Both the position numbers and the translations under genes were made by a program. Under the pieces are notes generated by a model. It saw only the letters and a list, made by a program, of their open reading frames with translations, had not been told where the DNA came from and made no database searches. This document shows positions 8,621 through 15,332 of a DNA stretch of 18,010 nucleotides, piece after piece; positions within the stretch are counted from its first letter, which is position 1, and each line of letters begins with the position of its first letter. The stretch spans positions 1 to 18,010 of the forward strand of contig CANRBD010000011.1 of the NCBI GenBank assembly GCA_947628765.1, written 5' to 3'. This DNA comes from an uncultured Bacilli bacterium. Its GTDB lineage: Bacteria > Bacillota_I > Bacilli_A > RF39 > UBA660.

Positions 8621-8745
8621 CTTTTGTGAAGAAAAAATAATAAAAGTAAGCATCGAAAAAATATTAGGAGGTATAAAATTAAATAAAATATTATTATTTA
8701 TGTATTTGTAAATAATTTAAAATTAAAAAGAAAGAAGGAATAATT

Positions 8746-9387
8746 ATGAAAAAAATAATAGTTTTAATTATTGCTGTAGTAATAGTTGCTGTAGCAGGGT
8801 CTTTAGTTTGGTTTATGGGTTTTAATAATAAAGTAGAATCTACTAATAACTCTAATAATAATTCAAATGTCAATGAAGAAAATAATGATGAAAATACAAA
8901 TGATAAAACAAATACTAATAAAAATGTTGCAATCATTTATTTTTCAGCCACAGGAACTACAGAAAAAGTAGCCGGATATATTAAAGAAGTAGCTGGCGGT
9001 GATTTAATTGAAATTATCCCAAAAGATGAATATACGGATAATGATCTAGCCTATGGAAATGAAAATTCCAGGGCAAATAAAGAACAAAATGATTCTAAAG
9101 CTAGACCTGAAATTAAAAATAGAATTGATACAGATTCGTATGATGTAATTTATTTAGGTTATCCAATTTGGTGGGATAATGTACCAAAAATCATCTTAAC
9201 ATTTTTAGATAACCATAATTTAGATGGTAAAACTGTAATTCCGTTTTGCACATCGAGTAGTTCCAGTATAGATGCTAGCTTAAATACCCTTAAAGATTAT
9301 AATAAAAATGTTAATTGGATAGATGGCGAAAGATTATCCACAGCCAAAAACGAAGTTACAAATTGGGTTAATGGATTAAATTATTAA
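8746..9387 (+). CDS. Membrane-anchored flavodoxin-like protein
   Basis: A 213-residue protein in three parts. First is an N-terminal membrane segment (3-24). Next is a low-complexity linker rich in Asn, Asp and Glu (about 28-60). Last is a flavodoxin-like domain (61-213). The FMN phosphate loop is visible as SATGTTE (67-73) at the end of strand 1, and YPIWWDNVP (139-147) carries the double Trp typical of the Flavodoxin_4 group. It likely binds FMN and transfers electrons or reduces quinone-type substrates. If the anchor is inserted N-in, the domain would face outside, which would be unusual for a soluble flavodoxin. It heads a four-gene operon, with GAAGGA ahead of the ATG. The FMN role is family knowledge and the location is inferred. 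Confidence 0.87.
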   Translation: MKKIIVLIIAVVIVAVAGSLVWFMGFNNKVESTNNSNNNSNVNEENNDENTNDKTNTNKNVAIIYFSATGTTEKVAGYIKEVAGGDLIEIIPKDEYTDNDLAYGNENSRANKEQNDSKARPEIKNRIDTDSYDVIYLGYPIWWDNVPKIILTFLDNHNLDGKTVIPFCTSSSSSIDASLNTLKDYNKNVNWIDGERLSTAKNEVTNWVNGLNY

Positions 9388-9401
9388 GGAGGAATAAATT
9401 T

Positions 9402-9869
9402 ATGAGTAAAATTTTAGTAAGTTATTTTTCAGCTAGTGGTGTAACCAGAGGTGTAGCAAGTAAAATTGCTAACGCCGTTAATGGTGATTTATTTGAAATA
9501 GAGCCAGTAAATAAATATACAAATGAAGATTTAGATTGGACTAATAGTAGCAGTAGATCATCAGTAGAAATGAATAATCCATCATCAAGACCAGAAATAA
9601 AAAATAAGGTTTCTAATTTAAGTGATTATGATACTGCTTTAATCGGATTTCCTGTGTGGTGGGATTTAGCACCAACAATTATTAATACCTTTATTGAAGA
9701 AAACAATTTAGAAAATAAAAAAATCTATGTATTTGCAACATCCGGTGGTTCTAGTGTTAATAATAGTTTTAATACTTTAAAAAATACTTATAGTAATCTT
9801 AATTTTATAAGTGCTAAAAGATTTTCAAGTAATATACCAGATAGTGATATAACAAATTGGATTATGTAG
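9402..9869 (+). CDS. Flavodoxin
   Basis: A 155-residue flavodoxin without an anchor, the usual size for the fold. The FMN loop is SASGVTR (10-16), and FPVWWDLAPTIINTF corresponds to YPIWWDNVPKIILTF in the preceding gene. Both share the RPEIKN motif and similar C-terminal halves, so the two genes look like a tandem duplication with one copy gaining an anchor. It should act as a cytosolic FMN electron carrier or quinone reductase. GGAGG precedes the ATG and the gap to the previous stop is 14 bp. The next gene begins 8 bp after its stop. Confidence 0.92.
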   Translation: MSKILVSYFSASGVTRGVASKIANAVNGDLFEIEPVNKYTNEDLDWTNSSSRSSVEMNNPSSRPEIKNKVSNLSDYDTALIGFPVWWDLAPTIINTFIEENNLENKKIYVFATSGGSSVNNSFNTLKNTYSNLNFISAKRFSSNIPDSDITNWIM

Positions 9870-9877
9870 GTGATATT

Positions 9878-10180
9878 ATGAGTATAACTATTAATATTTA
9901 TTACAAAGGCGAAAATGGTAATGCCAAAAAGTTTGCCGAAGAAATGGTATCTAGTGGTATTGTAGAAAAAGTACGAGCCGAAGAAGGAAATGAAAGATAT
10001 GAATACTTTTTCCCTATGGATGATAAAGAAACAGTTTTACTTATTGATAGATGGAAAAATGAAGAAGCATTAGACATTCATCATAAATCAGTGATGATGA
10101 AAGAAATAGCTGATTTAAGAAATAAATATCATTTAAGTATGAAAGTAGAAAAATTTAAAAGTTTAAAGGAGGAAAAATAA
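9878..10180 (+). CDS. Antibiotic biosynthesis monooxygenase (YgiN-like) domain protein
   Basis: A 100-residue single-domain protein of the ABM dimeric alpha-beta barrel type. It begins with a beta strand (ITINIYYKGE) followed by a helix (AKKFAEEMVSSGIVEKVRAE), and has the familiar LIDRWKNEEALDIHHKSVMMKEI section. Members include the quinol monooxygenase YgiN and several enzymes acting on small aromatic compounds. Placed between flavodoxins and a CMD-family protein, a role in quinone or aromatic redox chemistry is plausible but inferred. ATG 9878 is chosen with AGGTGA upstream. A TTG at 9857 would run into the flavodoxin gene. The stop overlaps the next start by one base (TAATG). Confidence 0.85.
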   Translation: MSITINIYYKGENGNAKKFAEEMVSSGIVEKVRAEEGNERYEYFFPMDDKETVLLIDRWKNEEALDIHHKSVMMKEIADLRNKYHLSMKVEKFKSLKEEK

Positions 10181-10512
10181 TGAAAAAACAAACAGCAGGT
10201 AGAGATAATTTAGGTCATATCGCCCCTAAATTTGCCGAATTAAATGATGATGTATTATTTGGAGAAGTATGGTCAAGGGAAGATAAATTATCGCCAAGAG
10301 ATAGAAGTTTAATAACAATATCAGCATTATTTGCTATGGGCTTATATCCCCAATTAAAAGCACATTTAGAAATTGGAAAAGAACATGGACTTAAAAAAGA
10401 GGAAATTGTCGAAGTGATAACGCAATTAGCTTTTTATGCCGGATGGCCTAAAGCTTGGAGTACTTTTCCTTTAATTGAAGAGGTCTATGGAAACGATAAT
10501 ATAAATGAATAA
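10180..10512 (+). CDS. Carboxymuconolactone decarboxylase family protein
   Basis: A 110-residue all-helical protein of the CMD family. The characteristic middle section is LSPRDRSLITISALFAMG and LKAHLEIGKEHGLKKEEI, followed by QLAFYAGWPKAWS. The CxxC pair that AhpD-type members use for peroxidase chemistry is absent (the place reads FAMGLYPQ), so it is closer to true gamma-carboxymuconolactone decarboxylases. The length is near that of the single domain. Translation is coupled to the ABM gene through TAATG, with AAAGGAGG inside the end of that gene. It is the last gene of the flavodoxin operon. Substrate unknown. No terminator is evident directly after it. Confidence 0.9.
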   Translation: MKKQTAGRDNLGHIAPKFAELNDDVLFGEVWSREDKLSPRDRSLITISALFAMGLYPQLKAHLEIGKEHGLKKEEIVEVITQLAFYAGWPKAWSTFPLIEEVYGNDNINE

Positions 10513-10575
10513 GAAATTTGATAAGTTAAATGTGTTTGGCGCTTTAAATTTTATTTAATCATTTAGCTAAAGCTA

Positions 10576-10604
10576 ATGAAATTTTAGGGGAAATATGGTA
10601 TAAT
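10576..10604 (+). promoter_or_regulatory. Promoter of the vbhA-like/fic pair (copy 1)
   Basis: ATGAAA (10576-10581), a 17-bp spacer and TGG-TATAAT (-10 at 10599-10604). An imperfect palindrome TTAGC-TAAA-GCTAA (10563-10576) abuts the -35 and could be an operator. Homologous promoters lie at 11692-11720 and 15333-15361. Confidence 0.65.
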
Positions 10605-10640
10605 ATTTACATAAAATAATTAAGAAAGCGAGTGATTTTT

Positions 10641-10832
10641 ATGGCAAGTAAAAAATTAACTGAAGCTGAAATACAAGAAAAAATTAGAAAAGTTGATGGT
10701 GCTATGGCCCAAGAAGGTATGCCTTTAACTAAAGAAATTAAACAAAAACTTTATAATTGTATAACTGGCAAGTCTACTTACGAAAAAGAAAGAAAAAAAA
10801 TAATCGAAAAATATAGGAGAATTTATGGATAA
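10641..10832 (+). CDS. VbhA-type antitoxin of a Fic toxin
   Basis: A 63-residue, helical, charged protein directly before a Fic toxin gene, which it overlaps by 8 bp. This is the VbhA/VbhT-type arrangement. Known VbhA antitoxins insert an inhibitory helix with (S/T)xxxE(G/N) into the Fic active site so that the Glu blocks ATP. Here the corresponding segment reads AMAQEG (21-26): Glu25 and Gly26 are present, but the Ser/Thr position is Ala21. The C-terminal half (YEKERKKIIEKYRRIYG) should form the remaining helices. ATG 10641 is chosen over GTG 10632 because it opens a natural MASKKLTEAE start. The ribosome site (GCGAGTGA) is weak. A near-identical copy without a working toxin lies at 15398. 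Confidence 0.85.
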   Translation: MASKKLTEAEIQEKIRKVDGAMAQEGMPLTKEIKQKLYNCITGKSTYEKERKKIIEKYRRIYG

Positions 10833-11487
10833 CAAGTATAAGTATTCTTATGATTCAACTCCTGATTATTGTTATGAAGGAACTGATGTTTTAATTAATT
10901 TACTTAATATTACCGATGATAACGACTTATATAATGCTGAACAAGAATTAGTAGCTTTAAGAATATCGCAATTTAATGATAATCCATTAAAAGGTAATTT
11001 TGATTTTAATTATTTAAAGGCTATTCATAAATATTTATTTCAAGATGTTTATAGATGGGCAGGCGATATTAGAAACTGCAATATTGCTAAACAAGATTTA
11101 TTTTGCTTAGCAGAGCACATAGAATCATTCGGTAATGAAGTTTTTACTAAATTAAAAAAAGAAAAGTATTTTTTAGATTACGATAACGATAAAACACTAG
11201 ATAAATTAGTTGAATTGTTTGCTGATATCAATGCTTTGCATCCTTTTCGCGAAGGTAATGGTAGAACACAAAGATTATTTATAGAATCACTTGCAAAAGT
11301 AAATGGAATATATTTAGATTTAACTAATGTATCTAAAATGGATATGATTATTGCTAGTCACGAAAGCATTAATGGTAAATATGATAAACTACAAAAAATG
11401 TTTAAGGATAATAGTCATGTTATTAGCAATGAAGAAAGATTAGAATATATTGATTTATATTGTTCTAATGATTTTAAAAGCATTTAA
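10825..11487 (+). CDS. fic: Fic toxin, class I (AMP transferase)
   Basis: A 220-residue Fic-domain protein. The active-site motif is complete, HPFREGNGRTQR (139-150), with catalytic His139 and the GNGR anion site, so it should transfer AMP from ATP onto a target protein. The flap region before it (WAGDIRNCNIAK, 78-89) is the typical substrate-docking hairpin. I see no inhibitory (S/T)xxxE(G/N) helix in the chain, which fits class I toxins controlled by a separate antitoxin, here the upstream VbhA-type gene. AGGAGA (10815-10820), inside that gene, is 4 nt before the ATG, so toxin translation is coupled to the antitoxin. The target is unknown; gyrase and topoisomerase IV are targets of VbhT-like toxins. 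The gene ends in a terminator hairpin that includes its stop codon. Confidence 0.92.
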   Translation: MDNKYKYSYDSTPDYCYEGTDVLINLLNITDDNDLYNAEQELVALRISQFNDNPLKGNFDFNYLKAIHKYLFQDVYRWAGDIRNCNIAKQDLFCLAEHIESFGNEVFTKLKKEKYFLDYDNDKTLDKLVELFADINALHPFREGNGRTQRLFIESLAKVNGIYLDLTNVSKMDMIIASHESINGKYDKLQKMFKDNSHVISNEERLEYIDLYCSNDFKSI

Positions 11488-11512
11488 GTATGGAATAAAA
11501 TATTTAAATGTT
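11345..11512 (+). repeat. Repeat unit, 3' part: end of fic and downstream hairpin (copy 1)
   Basis: This segment matches 15620-15787, starting at the same 9-mer TGATTATTG. The final fic codons match 11346-11487 to 15621-15762 without gaps. The match continues as the amidase leader. Confidence 0.85.
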
Positions 11513-11516
11513 TTTT
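11479..11516 (+). terminator. Terminator overlapping the fic stop codon
   Basis: AGCATTTAA (11479-11487) can pair with TTAAATGTT (11504-11512, one G-U pair) and is followed by a T-run (11511-11516). The left arm includes the fic TAA. The copy at 15754-15791 pairs perfectly. The loop is long (16 nt), so efficiency is uncertain. Confidence 0.55.
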
Positions 11517-11572
11517 AATTAAGCTTTAACCCAAATAAATAAATTACATATATTAATTTAGGAGGGGAAAAG

Positions 11573-11623
11573 ATGAATAATTTAGAGGTGGTTGTAGACT
11601 CCGGTCATGGTGGTATCGGTTAA
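11573..11623 (+). pseudogene. Amidase 5' fragment 1 (leader plus 16 codons)
   Basis: Behind a strong GGAGGGGAAAAG ribosome site, ATG 11573 opens MNNLEVVVDSGHGGIG and stops. The intact amidase at 15848 begins MNNLQVVVDAGHGGTD, so this is the start of an amidase gene that lost its body. The upstream leader (11488-11572) matches the leader at 15763-15847. The sequence after the stop (11624-11655) resembles 15263-15294 behind amidase fragment 2, so both remnants appear to have been joined to the same 3' tail. A 16-residue peptide is unlikely to function. Confidence 0.8.
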
Positions 11624-11655
11624 ATCCAATATTAGATAATAACAAACATTACTTA

Positions 11656-11680
11656 GTACTTTTAAAGTACCTTTTTATTT
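11656..11680 (+). terminator. Terminator after amidase fragment 1
   Basis: GTACTT-TTA-AAGTAC (11656-11670) followed by CTTTTTATTT. The homologous place behind fragment 2 has another hairpin with a different stem sequence (15299-15318). Confidence 0.65.
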
Positions 11681-11691
11681 GGCTAAAACTA

Positions 11692-11720
11692 ATGATATTC
11701 CATGTGAAATATGTTATAAT
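11692..11720 (+). promoter_or_regulatory. Promoter of the class II fic cassette
   Basis: ATGATA (11692-11697), 17-bp spacer and TGT-TATAAT (11715-11720). It is homologous to the two vbhA-like promoters, including the preceding CTAAAACTAATGATATT, although the genes it drives differ. Confidence 0.7.
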
Positions 11721-11754
11721 ATTTATATAAAAACCGAGAAAGTGTGGAGCTTAT

Positions 11755-12489
11755 ATGAATGTAAAACAAATAAAAACAGCTTTAATAGAACAAAAAAATA
11801 TTGAATTAAAGGGAAATTTATATCATAAAACGCAAATTGATTTTGCCTATAATACAAATTATTTAGAAGGTTCGATGATAACGCCTGATGAAACTGCTAG
11901 TATATATGATACTGGCACAATTTTAACCAGTGGTGATAAAGTAATTGTGCTAAAAGATATGATAGAAACTAAAAACCATTTTACTTTATTTAAATATATG
12001 CTTGATACAATAGATGAGCCCTTAACAGAGGACATAATAAAAAAATATCACTTTATATTAAAAGATAGCACTTTAACTGATAACGAAAAGCAATGGTTTA
12101 ATGTTGGTGACTATAAAACAAAAAAGAATTTTGTTGGCGAAATTACAACCTCACTTCCTAAAAATGTAGCCAGGGATATGAATTCATTGTTAGCGTGGTA
12201 TCATAACATAAAAAATAAATCTATAGAAGATATTATAGAATTTCATGTTCGTTTTGAGAAAATACATCCATTTCAAGATGGCAATGGGCGGGTAGGACGT
12301 ATGATTATGTTTAGAGAATGTTTAGCAAACGATATTATACCTTTTTATATTGAGGATAGAAATAAGGAATTTTATATAAGAGGAATAAGAGAATACCAAT
12401 TACATAATGACAAAACTTATTTAATAGATACATGTTTAAATAGTCAAGACAATTATGAAAAAATGGCAAAATATTTTTTAGAAGATTGA
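11755..12489 (+). CDS. fic: Fic protein, class II (self-inhibited AMP transferase)
   Basis: A 244-residue Fic protein clearly different from the one at 10825. An N-terminal inhibitory helix is visible as TNYLEG (34-39), a full match to (S/T)xxxE(G/N) with inhibitory Glu38, so the enzyme should be autoinhibited and need no antitoxin gene. The catalytic motif HPFQDGNGRVGR (171-182) is intact with His171. The middle shows a flap-like region (WFNVGDYKTKKNFVGE, 114-129). It should AMPylate, or possibly also de-AMPylate, a protein target, as some class II Fic enzymes do. It starts at ATG 11755, 34 bp after a consensus -10. The spacing to the ribosome site (GTGGAG) is normal. It heads the second cassette, and the next gene is 118 bp on. 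Confidence 0.92.
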   Translation: MNVKQIKTALIEQKNIELKGNLYHKTQIDFAYNTNYLEGSMITPDETASIYDTGTILTSGDKVIVLKDMIETKNHFTLFKYMLDTIDEPLTEDIIKKYHFILKDSTLTDNEKQWFNVGDYKTKKNFVGEITTSLPKNVARDMNSLLAWYHNIKNKSIEDIIEFHVRFEKIHPFQDGNGRVGRMIMFRECLANDIIPFYIEDRNKEFYIRGIREYQLHNDKTYLIDTCLNSQDNYEKMAKYFLED

Positions 12490-12567
12490 TATCTAATATC
12501 AATGTTAGATAAGATAAATAATCGATAAAATAATTCATCAGATGTTAATGAGCAAAATACAAAAAAA

Positions 12568-12573
12568 TATAAT
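12568..12573 (+). promoter_or_regulatory. Possible secondary promoter before the cysteine-cluster gene
   Basis: A perfect TATAAT (12568-12573) with a poor -35 candidate TTAATG (12545-12550). The gap 12490-12607 also has a 7-bp inverted repeat TTGATAT-CTA-ATATCAA (12486-12502) at the fic stop without a T-run, a weak attenuator at best. Confidence 0.35.
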
Positions 12574-12607
12574 AAATGGATTATTAGATAAATAAGGAGT
12601 GAATTAT

Positions 12608-13084
12608 ATGATAGAGGTAAAAGATATTAAAGAAAAGAAAATTGATGAAAATTATAAATTTAGAAGATATTTAAAAAGTCATGCTGATGAGGAAACTTTA
12701 GATAAGCAATTTAAAAAACTTCATGATAAATACTTTAAAAATTTTGATTGTGCAAAATGTCGGAACTGTTGTAAGGAGCTTGGAATATCTATGACAGAAC
12801 ACGAACTAAAAAAAATATGTAAGGAGTATAACTATGATATAGATAAACTAAAAAATGAAGTTTTAACTGAAAATCATGGAGAATACGTTGCTAGTCCATG
12901 TCCATTTTTAAAAGAAGGTAAGTGTGAGCTTGATAAATGTAAGCCACAATCATGTACTGATTATCCATACACTGATAAGCCAGAAAGATTATTCAGTTTG
13001 TTTACGATAGTTAATAACAGTAAGATTTGCCCAGTAGTGTATCAAATTTTAGAAGATTTGAAAAAAGAATATAATTTTAAATAA
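12608..13084 (+). CDS. YkgJ-family cysteine-cluster protein (putative metal binding)
   Basis: A 158-residue protein with the CxxCxxCC signature of the YkgJ family: CAKCRNCC with Cys48, 51, 54 and 55. A second Cys group follows (PCPFL..GKCELDKCKPQSCTDYP with Cys98, 106, 111 and 116). The family is thought to bind zinc or an iron-sulfur cluster, and its biochemical role is not settled. There is no signal peptide, so it is cytosolic. ATG 12608 is chosen behind AAGGAGTGA. GTG 12599 sits inside that ribosome site. It lies 29 bp ahead of the SWIM gene, so those two are likely co-transcribed. Confidence 0.88.
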   Translation: MIEVKDIKEKKIDENYKFRRYLKSHADEETLDKQFKKLHDKYFKNFDCAKCRNCCKELGISMTEHELKKICKEYNYDIDKLKNEVLTENHGEYVASPCPFLKEGKCELDKCKPQSCTDYPYTDKPERLFSLFTIVNNSKICPVVYQILEDLKKEYNFK

Positions 13085-13113
13085 AATTTAATTTATAAAT
13101 GGAGTAATGATTT

Positions 13114-14670
13114 ATGAAAAAAATATTAAATGATAATAGTTTTGAAGGCTATTTTGAACCTAGTATTTTGTCTAGAGGGGAAAGGTATTATAGAGAAAAT
13201 AGAATTATGAATATTTGGTGTCAAGGTGATACCGTAACGGCCTATATTGATGGTAGTGATATATATAAAGTTGAACTTACAATGGAAAATAATGAATTTT
13301 TATATGGCTATTGCACATGCCCATATTCTGCAGATGGTGAATTTATGTGCAAACACATGGCAGCCGCATTATACTATTTAGATGAAAATGAAGTTCCTGA
13401 ACTAGAAAATGTGAAACCTAAAATCAAAGAATCATTTAAAGCTGATGCTGATCTTTCTAAAATCTATGATATGATGAAACATGAACTTAGACAAATAAGT
13501 GATGGATATGGATTTGTGGATTACTATAATGGTCGGAAATTTGTTCACCTAATTGATAGAGTAGCAAATTACATCGATAATTTCATCGACACGAAAAATT
13601 ACGATGATGCTTTTGACCTTATAAAATACTCTTATTTTTTCATAAGTGAAGTTTCTATGGATGGTTCTAATGGTGAATATCAAGAAGCATTATATACAAT
13701 TAGCGATGTGGCAAGTAAGCTTTTATATAATGAAAATTCTTTTGAAACGTTTTCAAAATGGGCATACGAAATTTATAATGCTAAGTCATTAGATGATTTT
13801 TCGGATGCACCACTATATTCACTAATTCTTTTTGCTAATGATAAAATAACTGCTACCAAAGTTATAAGGGTTCTAGATAAGTTAGAATTTGATTATGGTA
13901 TTTTTGTAAATATTTTGGCTGACAAAATTGAACTAATGTATAATTTCATTGATAAAAAGAAGGCAATAAAAATGTGTTATGCCAATATTGATAATTATTA
14001 TATCAACGAATTGCTATTAAAATATTTAAAGAAAGAGAAAAATACACCTGAAGTTATAAAAATACTAAAAGATAACATTAAAAAAAATCTTGGAAAATAT
14101 AATGCCTATAATGAATTGCTAAAAATTTATGATGAAAATAATATGCTTAGTGAAAGAAAAGAACTTTTGTCAGAGGTAATCATCGAAACATCAGATTTTA
14201 ATAGATTTAAAGAATTAAAAGAATTGTGTTCTAAAATGGAATGGCCTCAAATAAAAGAAAAAATAATTACAAACATTGAACCAGATAATAATCTATTAAA
14301 AGATATCTATATGGAAGAAAAAGAAACTGAAAAATTGTTTAATTTGTTAAAACAATCGCCAACACTTTCCACACTTTCAAGATATCAAGATGGATTGAAA
14401 GATAAATACTCCAAAGAGTTATTAAAATTATATAAACCTTTAGTAATAGAAAACAGTAAAGATGTTTCAGATAGAAATAGTTATTATGGATTATGTAGAT
14501 ATATTAAAAAAATGGGAGAACTAAATAATTCTGAAGATTTTATTTTTGAAATGTTGGATGAGATGTATCCTAATTATCAAAATAAGCCAGCATTTAAAGA
14601 AGAGATTATGAATGTATTAAAAAACAAAGATAAATTTATGAAATTATTAGAAAGTAAAAAAGCAAAATAG
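13114..14670 (+). CDS. SWIM zinc-finger protein with long helical C-terminal region
   Basis: A 518-residue protein. The N-terminal region carries a SWIM finger, CTCPYSADGEFMCKH, with ligands Cys67, Cys69, Cys79 and His81 in the CxC-xn-CxH pattern. The preceding strands (GDTVTAYIDGSDIYKVELTM) are typical of the SWIM context. Residues from about 110 to the end look like repeated helical hairpins (TPR-like), suited to protein contacts. SWIM domains are known for DNA or protein binding. No enzymatic domain is visible here, in contrast to SWIM-helicase fusions. It lies between the cysteine-cluster gene and a core-binding-domain gene, 12 bp ahead of the latter. GGAG precedes the ATG. Confidence 0.88.
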   Translation: MKKILNDNSFEGYFEPSILSRGERYYRENRIMNIWCQGDTVTAYIDGSDIYKVELTMENNEFLYGYCTCPYSADGEFMCKHMAAALYYLDENEVPELENVKPKIKESFKADADLSKIYDMMKHELRQISDGYGFVDYYNGRKFVHLIDRVANYIDNFIDTKNYDDAFDLIKYSYFFISEVSMDGSNGEYQEALYTISDVASKLLYNENSFETFSKWAYEIYNAKSLDDFSDAPLYSLILFANDKITATKVIRVLDKLEFDYGIFVNILADKIELMYNFIDKKKAIKMCYANIDNYYINELLLKYLKKEKNTPEVIKILKDNIKKNLGKYNAYNELLKIYDENNMLSERKELLSEVIIETSDFNRFKELKELCSKMEWPQIKEKIITNIEPDNNLLKDIYMEEKETEKLFNLLKQSPTLSTLSRYQDGLKDKYSKELLKLYKPLVIENSKDVSDRNSYYGLCRYIKKMGELNNSEDFIFEMLDEMYPNYQNKPAFKEEIMNVLKNKDKFMKLLESKKAK

Positions 14671-14682
14671 GAGTTATGTGTA

Positions 14683-15114
14683 ATGGATTATAAGATTTGG
14701 AAGGAGAAATCCGCAGAAAATCGTACAAGAAATGAAAAATTTATTAAAGATTTTCAAAACTGGCTAGTTCAAAAAAAATTAGCTGCAAAAACAATTAGAA
14801 GGCATGTAAATAATGCGTCTTTATATATTAATGATTATTTAAATTATTATGATGCCAGAACAATGGAAGAGGGTGTACACTCTGTCTATGGTTTTTTAGA
14901 TGGCTGGTTTATAGAAAAATGTTTATGGTCTTCAAAAAATTCATTAAAACAAACCGCTACTAGTATTAAAAAGTTTTATGAATGTATGAGTGAAAAAGGA
15001 TATGTCAAAAAAGAAGACTATAAACTTTTATGTCACGAAATAAAAGATAATATGGATATATTTCTAGAAGAAATGGAAGCCTTTGATAATGGAACATATT
15101 ATAATTTATTTTAA
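14683..15114 (+). CDS. Lone integrase-type SAM-like core-binding domain protein
   Basis: A 143-residue helical protein resembling the N-terminal core-binding (SAM-like) domain of tyrosine recombinases: FIKDFQNWLVQKKLAAKTIRRHVNNASLYINDYL, then GFLDGWFIEK and TATSIKKFYECMSEKG. The catalytic domain with its R...HxxR...Y residues is absent, and the frame ends in a normal stop with no integrase-like sequence after it. It could bind DNA or proteins without recombining. GGAG is 10 bases before the ATG. Because it follows the SWIM gene by 12 bp, the two proteins probably work together. A truncated integrase is possible, but the acidic tail (DIFLEEMEAFDNGTYYNLF) looks like a natural end. Confidence 0.65.
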   Translation: MDYKIWKEKSAENRTRNEKFIKDFQNWLVQKKLAAKTIRRHVNNASLYINDYLNYYDARTMEEGVHSVYGFLDGWFIEKCLWSSKNSLKQTATSIKKFYECMSEKGYVKKEDYKLLCHEIKDNMDIFLEEMEAFDNGTYYNLF

Positions 15115-15213
15115 AGGTTCATGTGCATAAAAAATATAGTAATGTAATAAAACATGTTCTTTAATTAAATTTTACCTTAAATAAATTATATATTAATTTA
15201 GGCGGGTGAAAAG

Positions 15214-15279
15214 ATGAATAATTTACAAGTGGTCGTAAATGCCGGACAAGGAGCATCTTTTATTTCCAAAATAAGATAG
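15214..15279 (+). pseudogene. Amidase 5' fragment 2
   Basis: After GGCGGGTGAAAAG, ATG 15214 opens MNNLQVVVNAGQGASFISKIR and stops. Compared with the intact amidase, Asp9 is Asn and the zinc ligand His12 is Gln, and the similarity ends after about 13 codons. The leader upstream (from about 15160) resembles the other two amidase leaders. The end of the fragment and what follows (15263-15294) resemble the tail behind fragment 1. It is a more decayed remnant than fragment 1. Confidence 0.75.
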
Positions 15280-15298
15280 TAGCAAACCTTATTTATAC

Positions 15299-15318
15299 AA
15301 GCACAAAAGTGCTTTTTC
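15299..15318 (+). terminator. Terminator after amidase fragment 2
   Basis: AAGCAC-AAAA-GTGCTT (15299-15314) with a following T-rich tract TTTCTT. The shared promoter element TTTAGCTAAAAC begins directly after it. Confidence 0.8.
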
Positions 15319-15332
15319 TTTAGCTAAAACTA

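Larger units (their letters stand above)
10562..10871 (+). repeat. Repeat unit, 5' part: promoter + antitoxin + first codons of fic (copy 1)
   Basis: These 310 bases match 15319-15628 without gaps and with only scattered substitutions (about 95% over the coding part by eye). The repeat covers the promoter, the antitoxin gene and the first 15 codons of fic, ending at TGATTATTG (10863-10871). Its partner segment continues at 11345. Confidence 0.85.

Noticed and set aside
8666..8711. Strong AGGAGG followed by a short frame in the gap before the flavodoxin operon
   Set aside because: No usable start codon follows (it reads ATT AAA TAA). It may be a decayed small gene but cannot be supported.
8694..8936. 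Minus-strand open frame opposite the anchored flavodoxin start
   Set aside because: It is the complement of the Asn/Asp-rich linker and hydrophobic segment; its low complexity explains the open frame.
10180..10512. AhpD-type peroxidase call for the CMD-family protein
   Set aside because: The CxxC pair needed for that activity is absent.
12335..12538. Minus-strand open frame at the end of the class II fic gene
   Set aside because: Antisense to the Fic coding end with no ribosome site or recognisable product.
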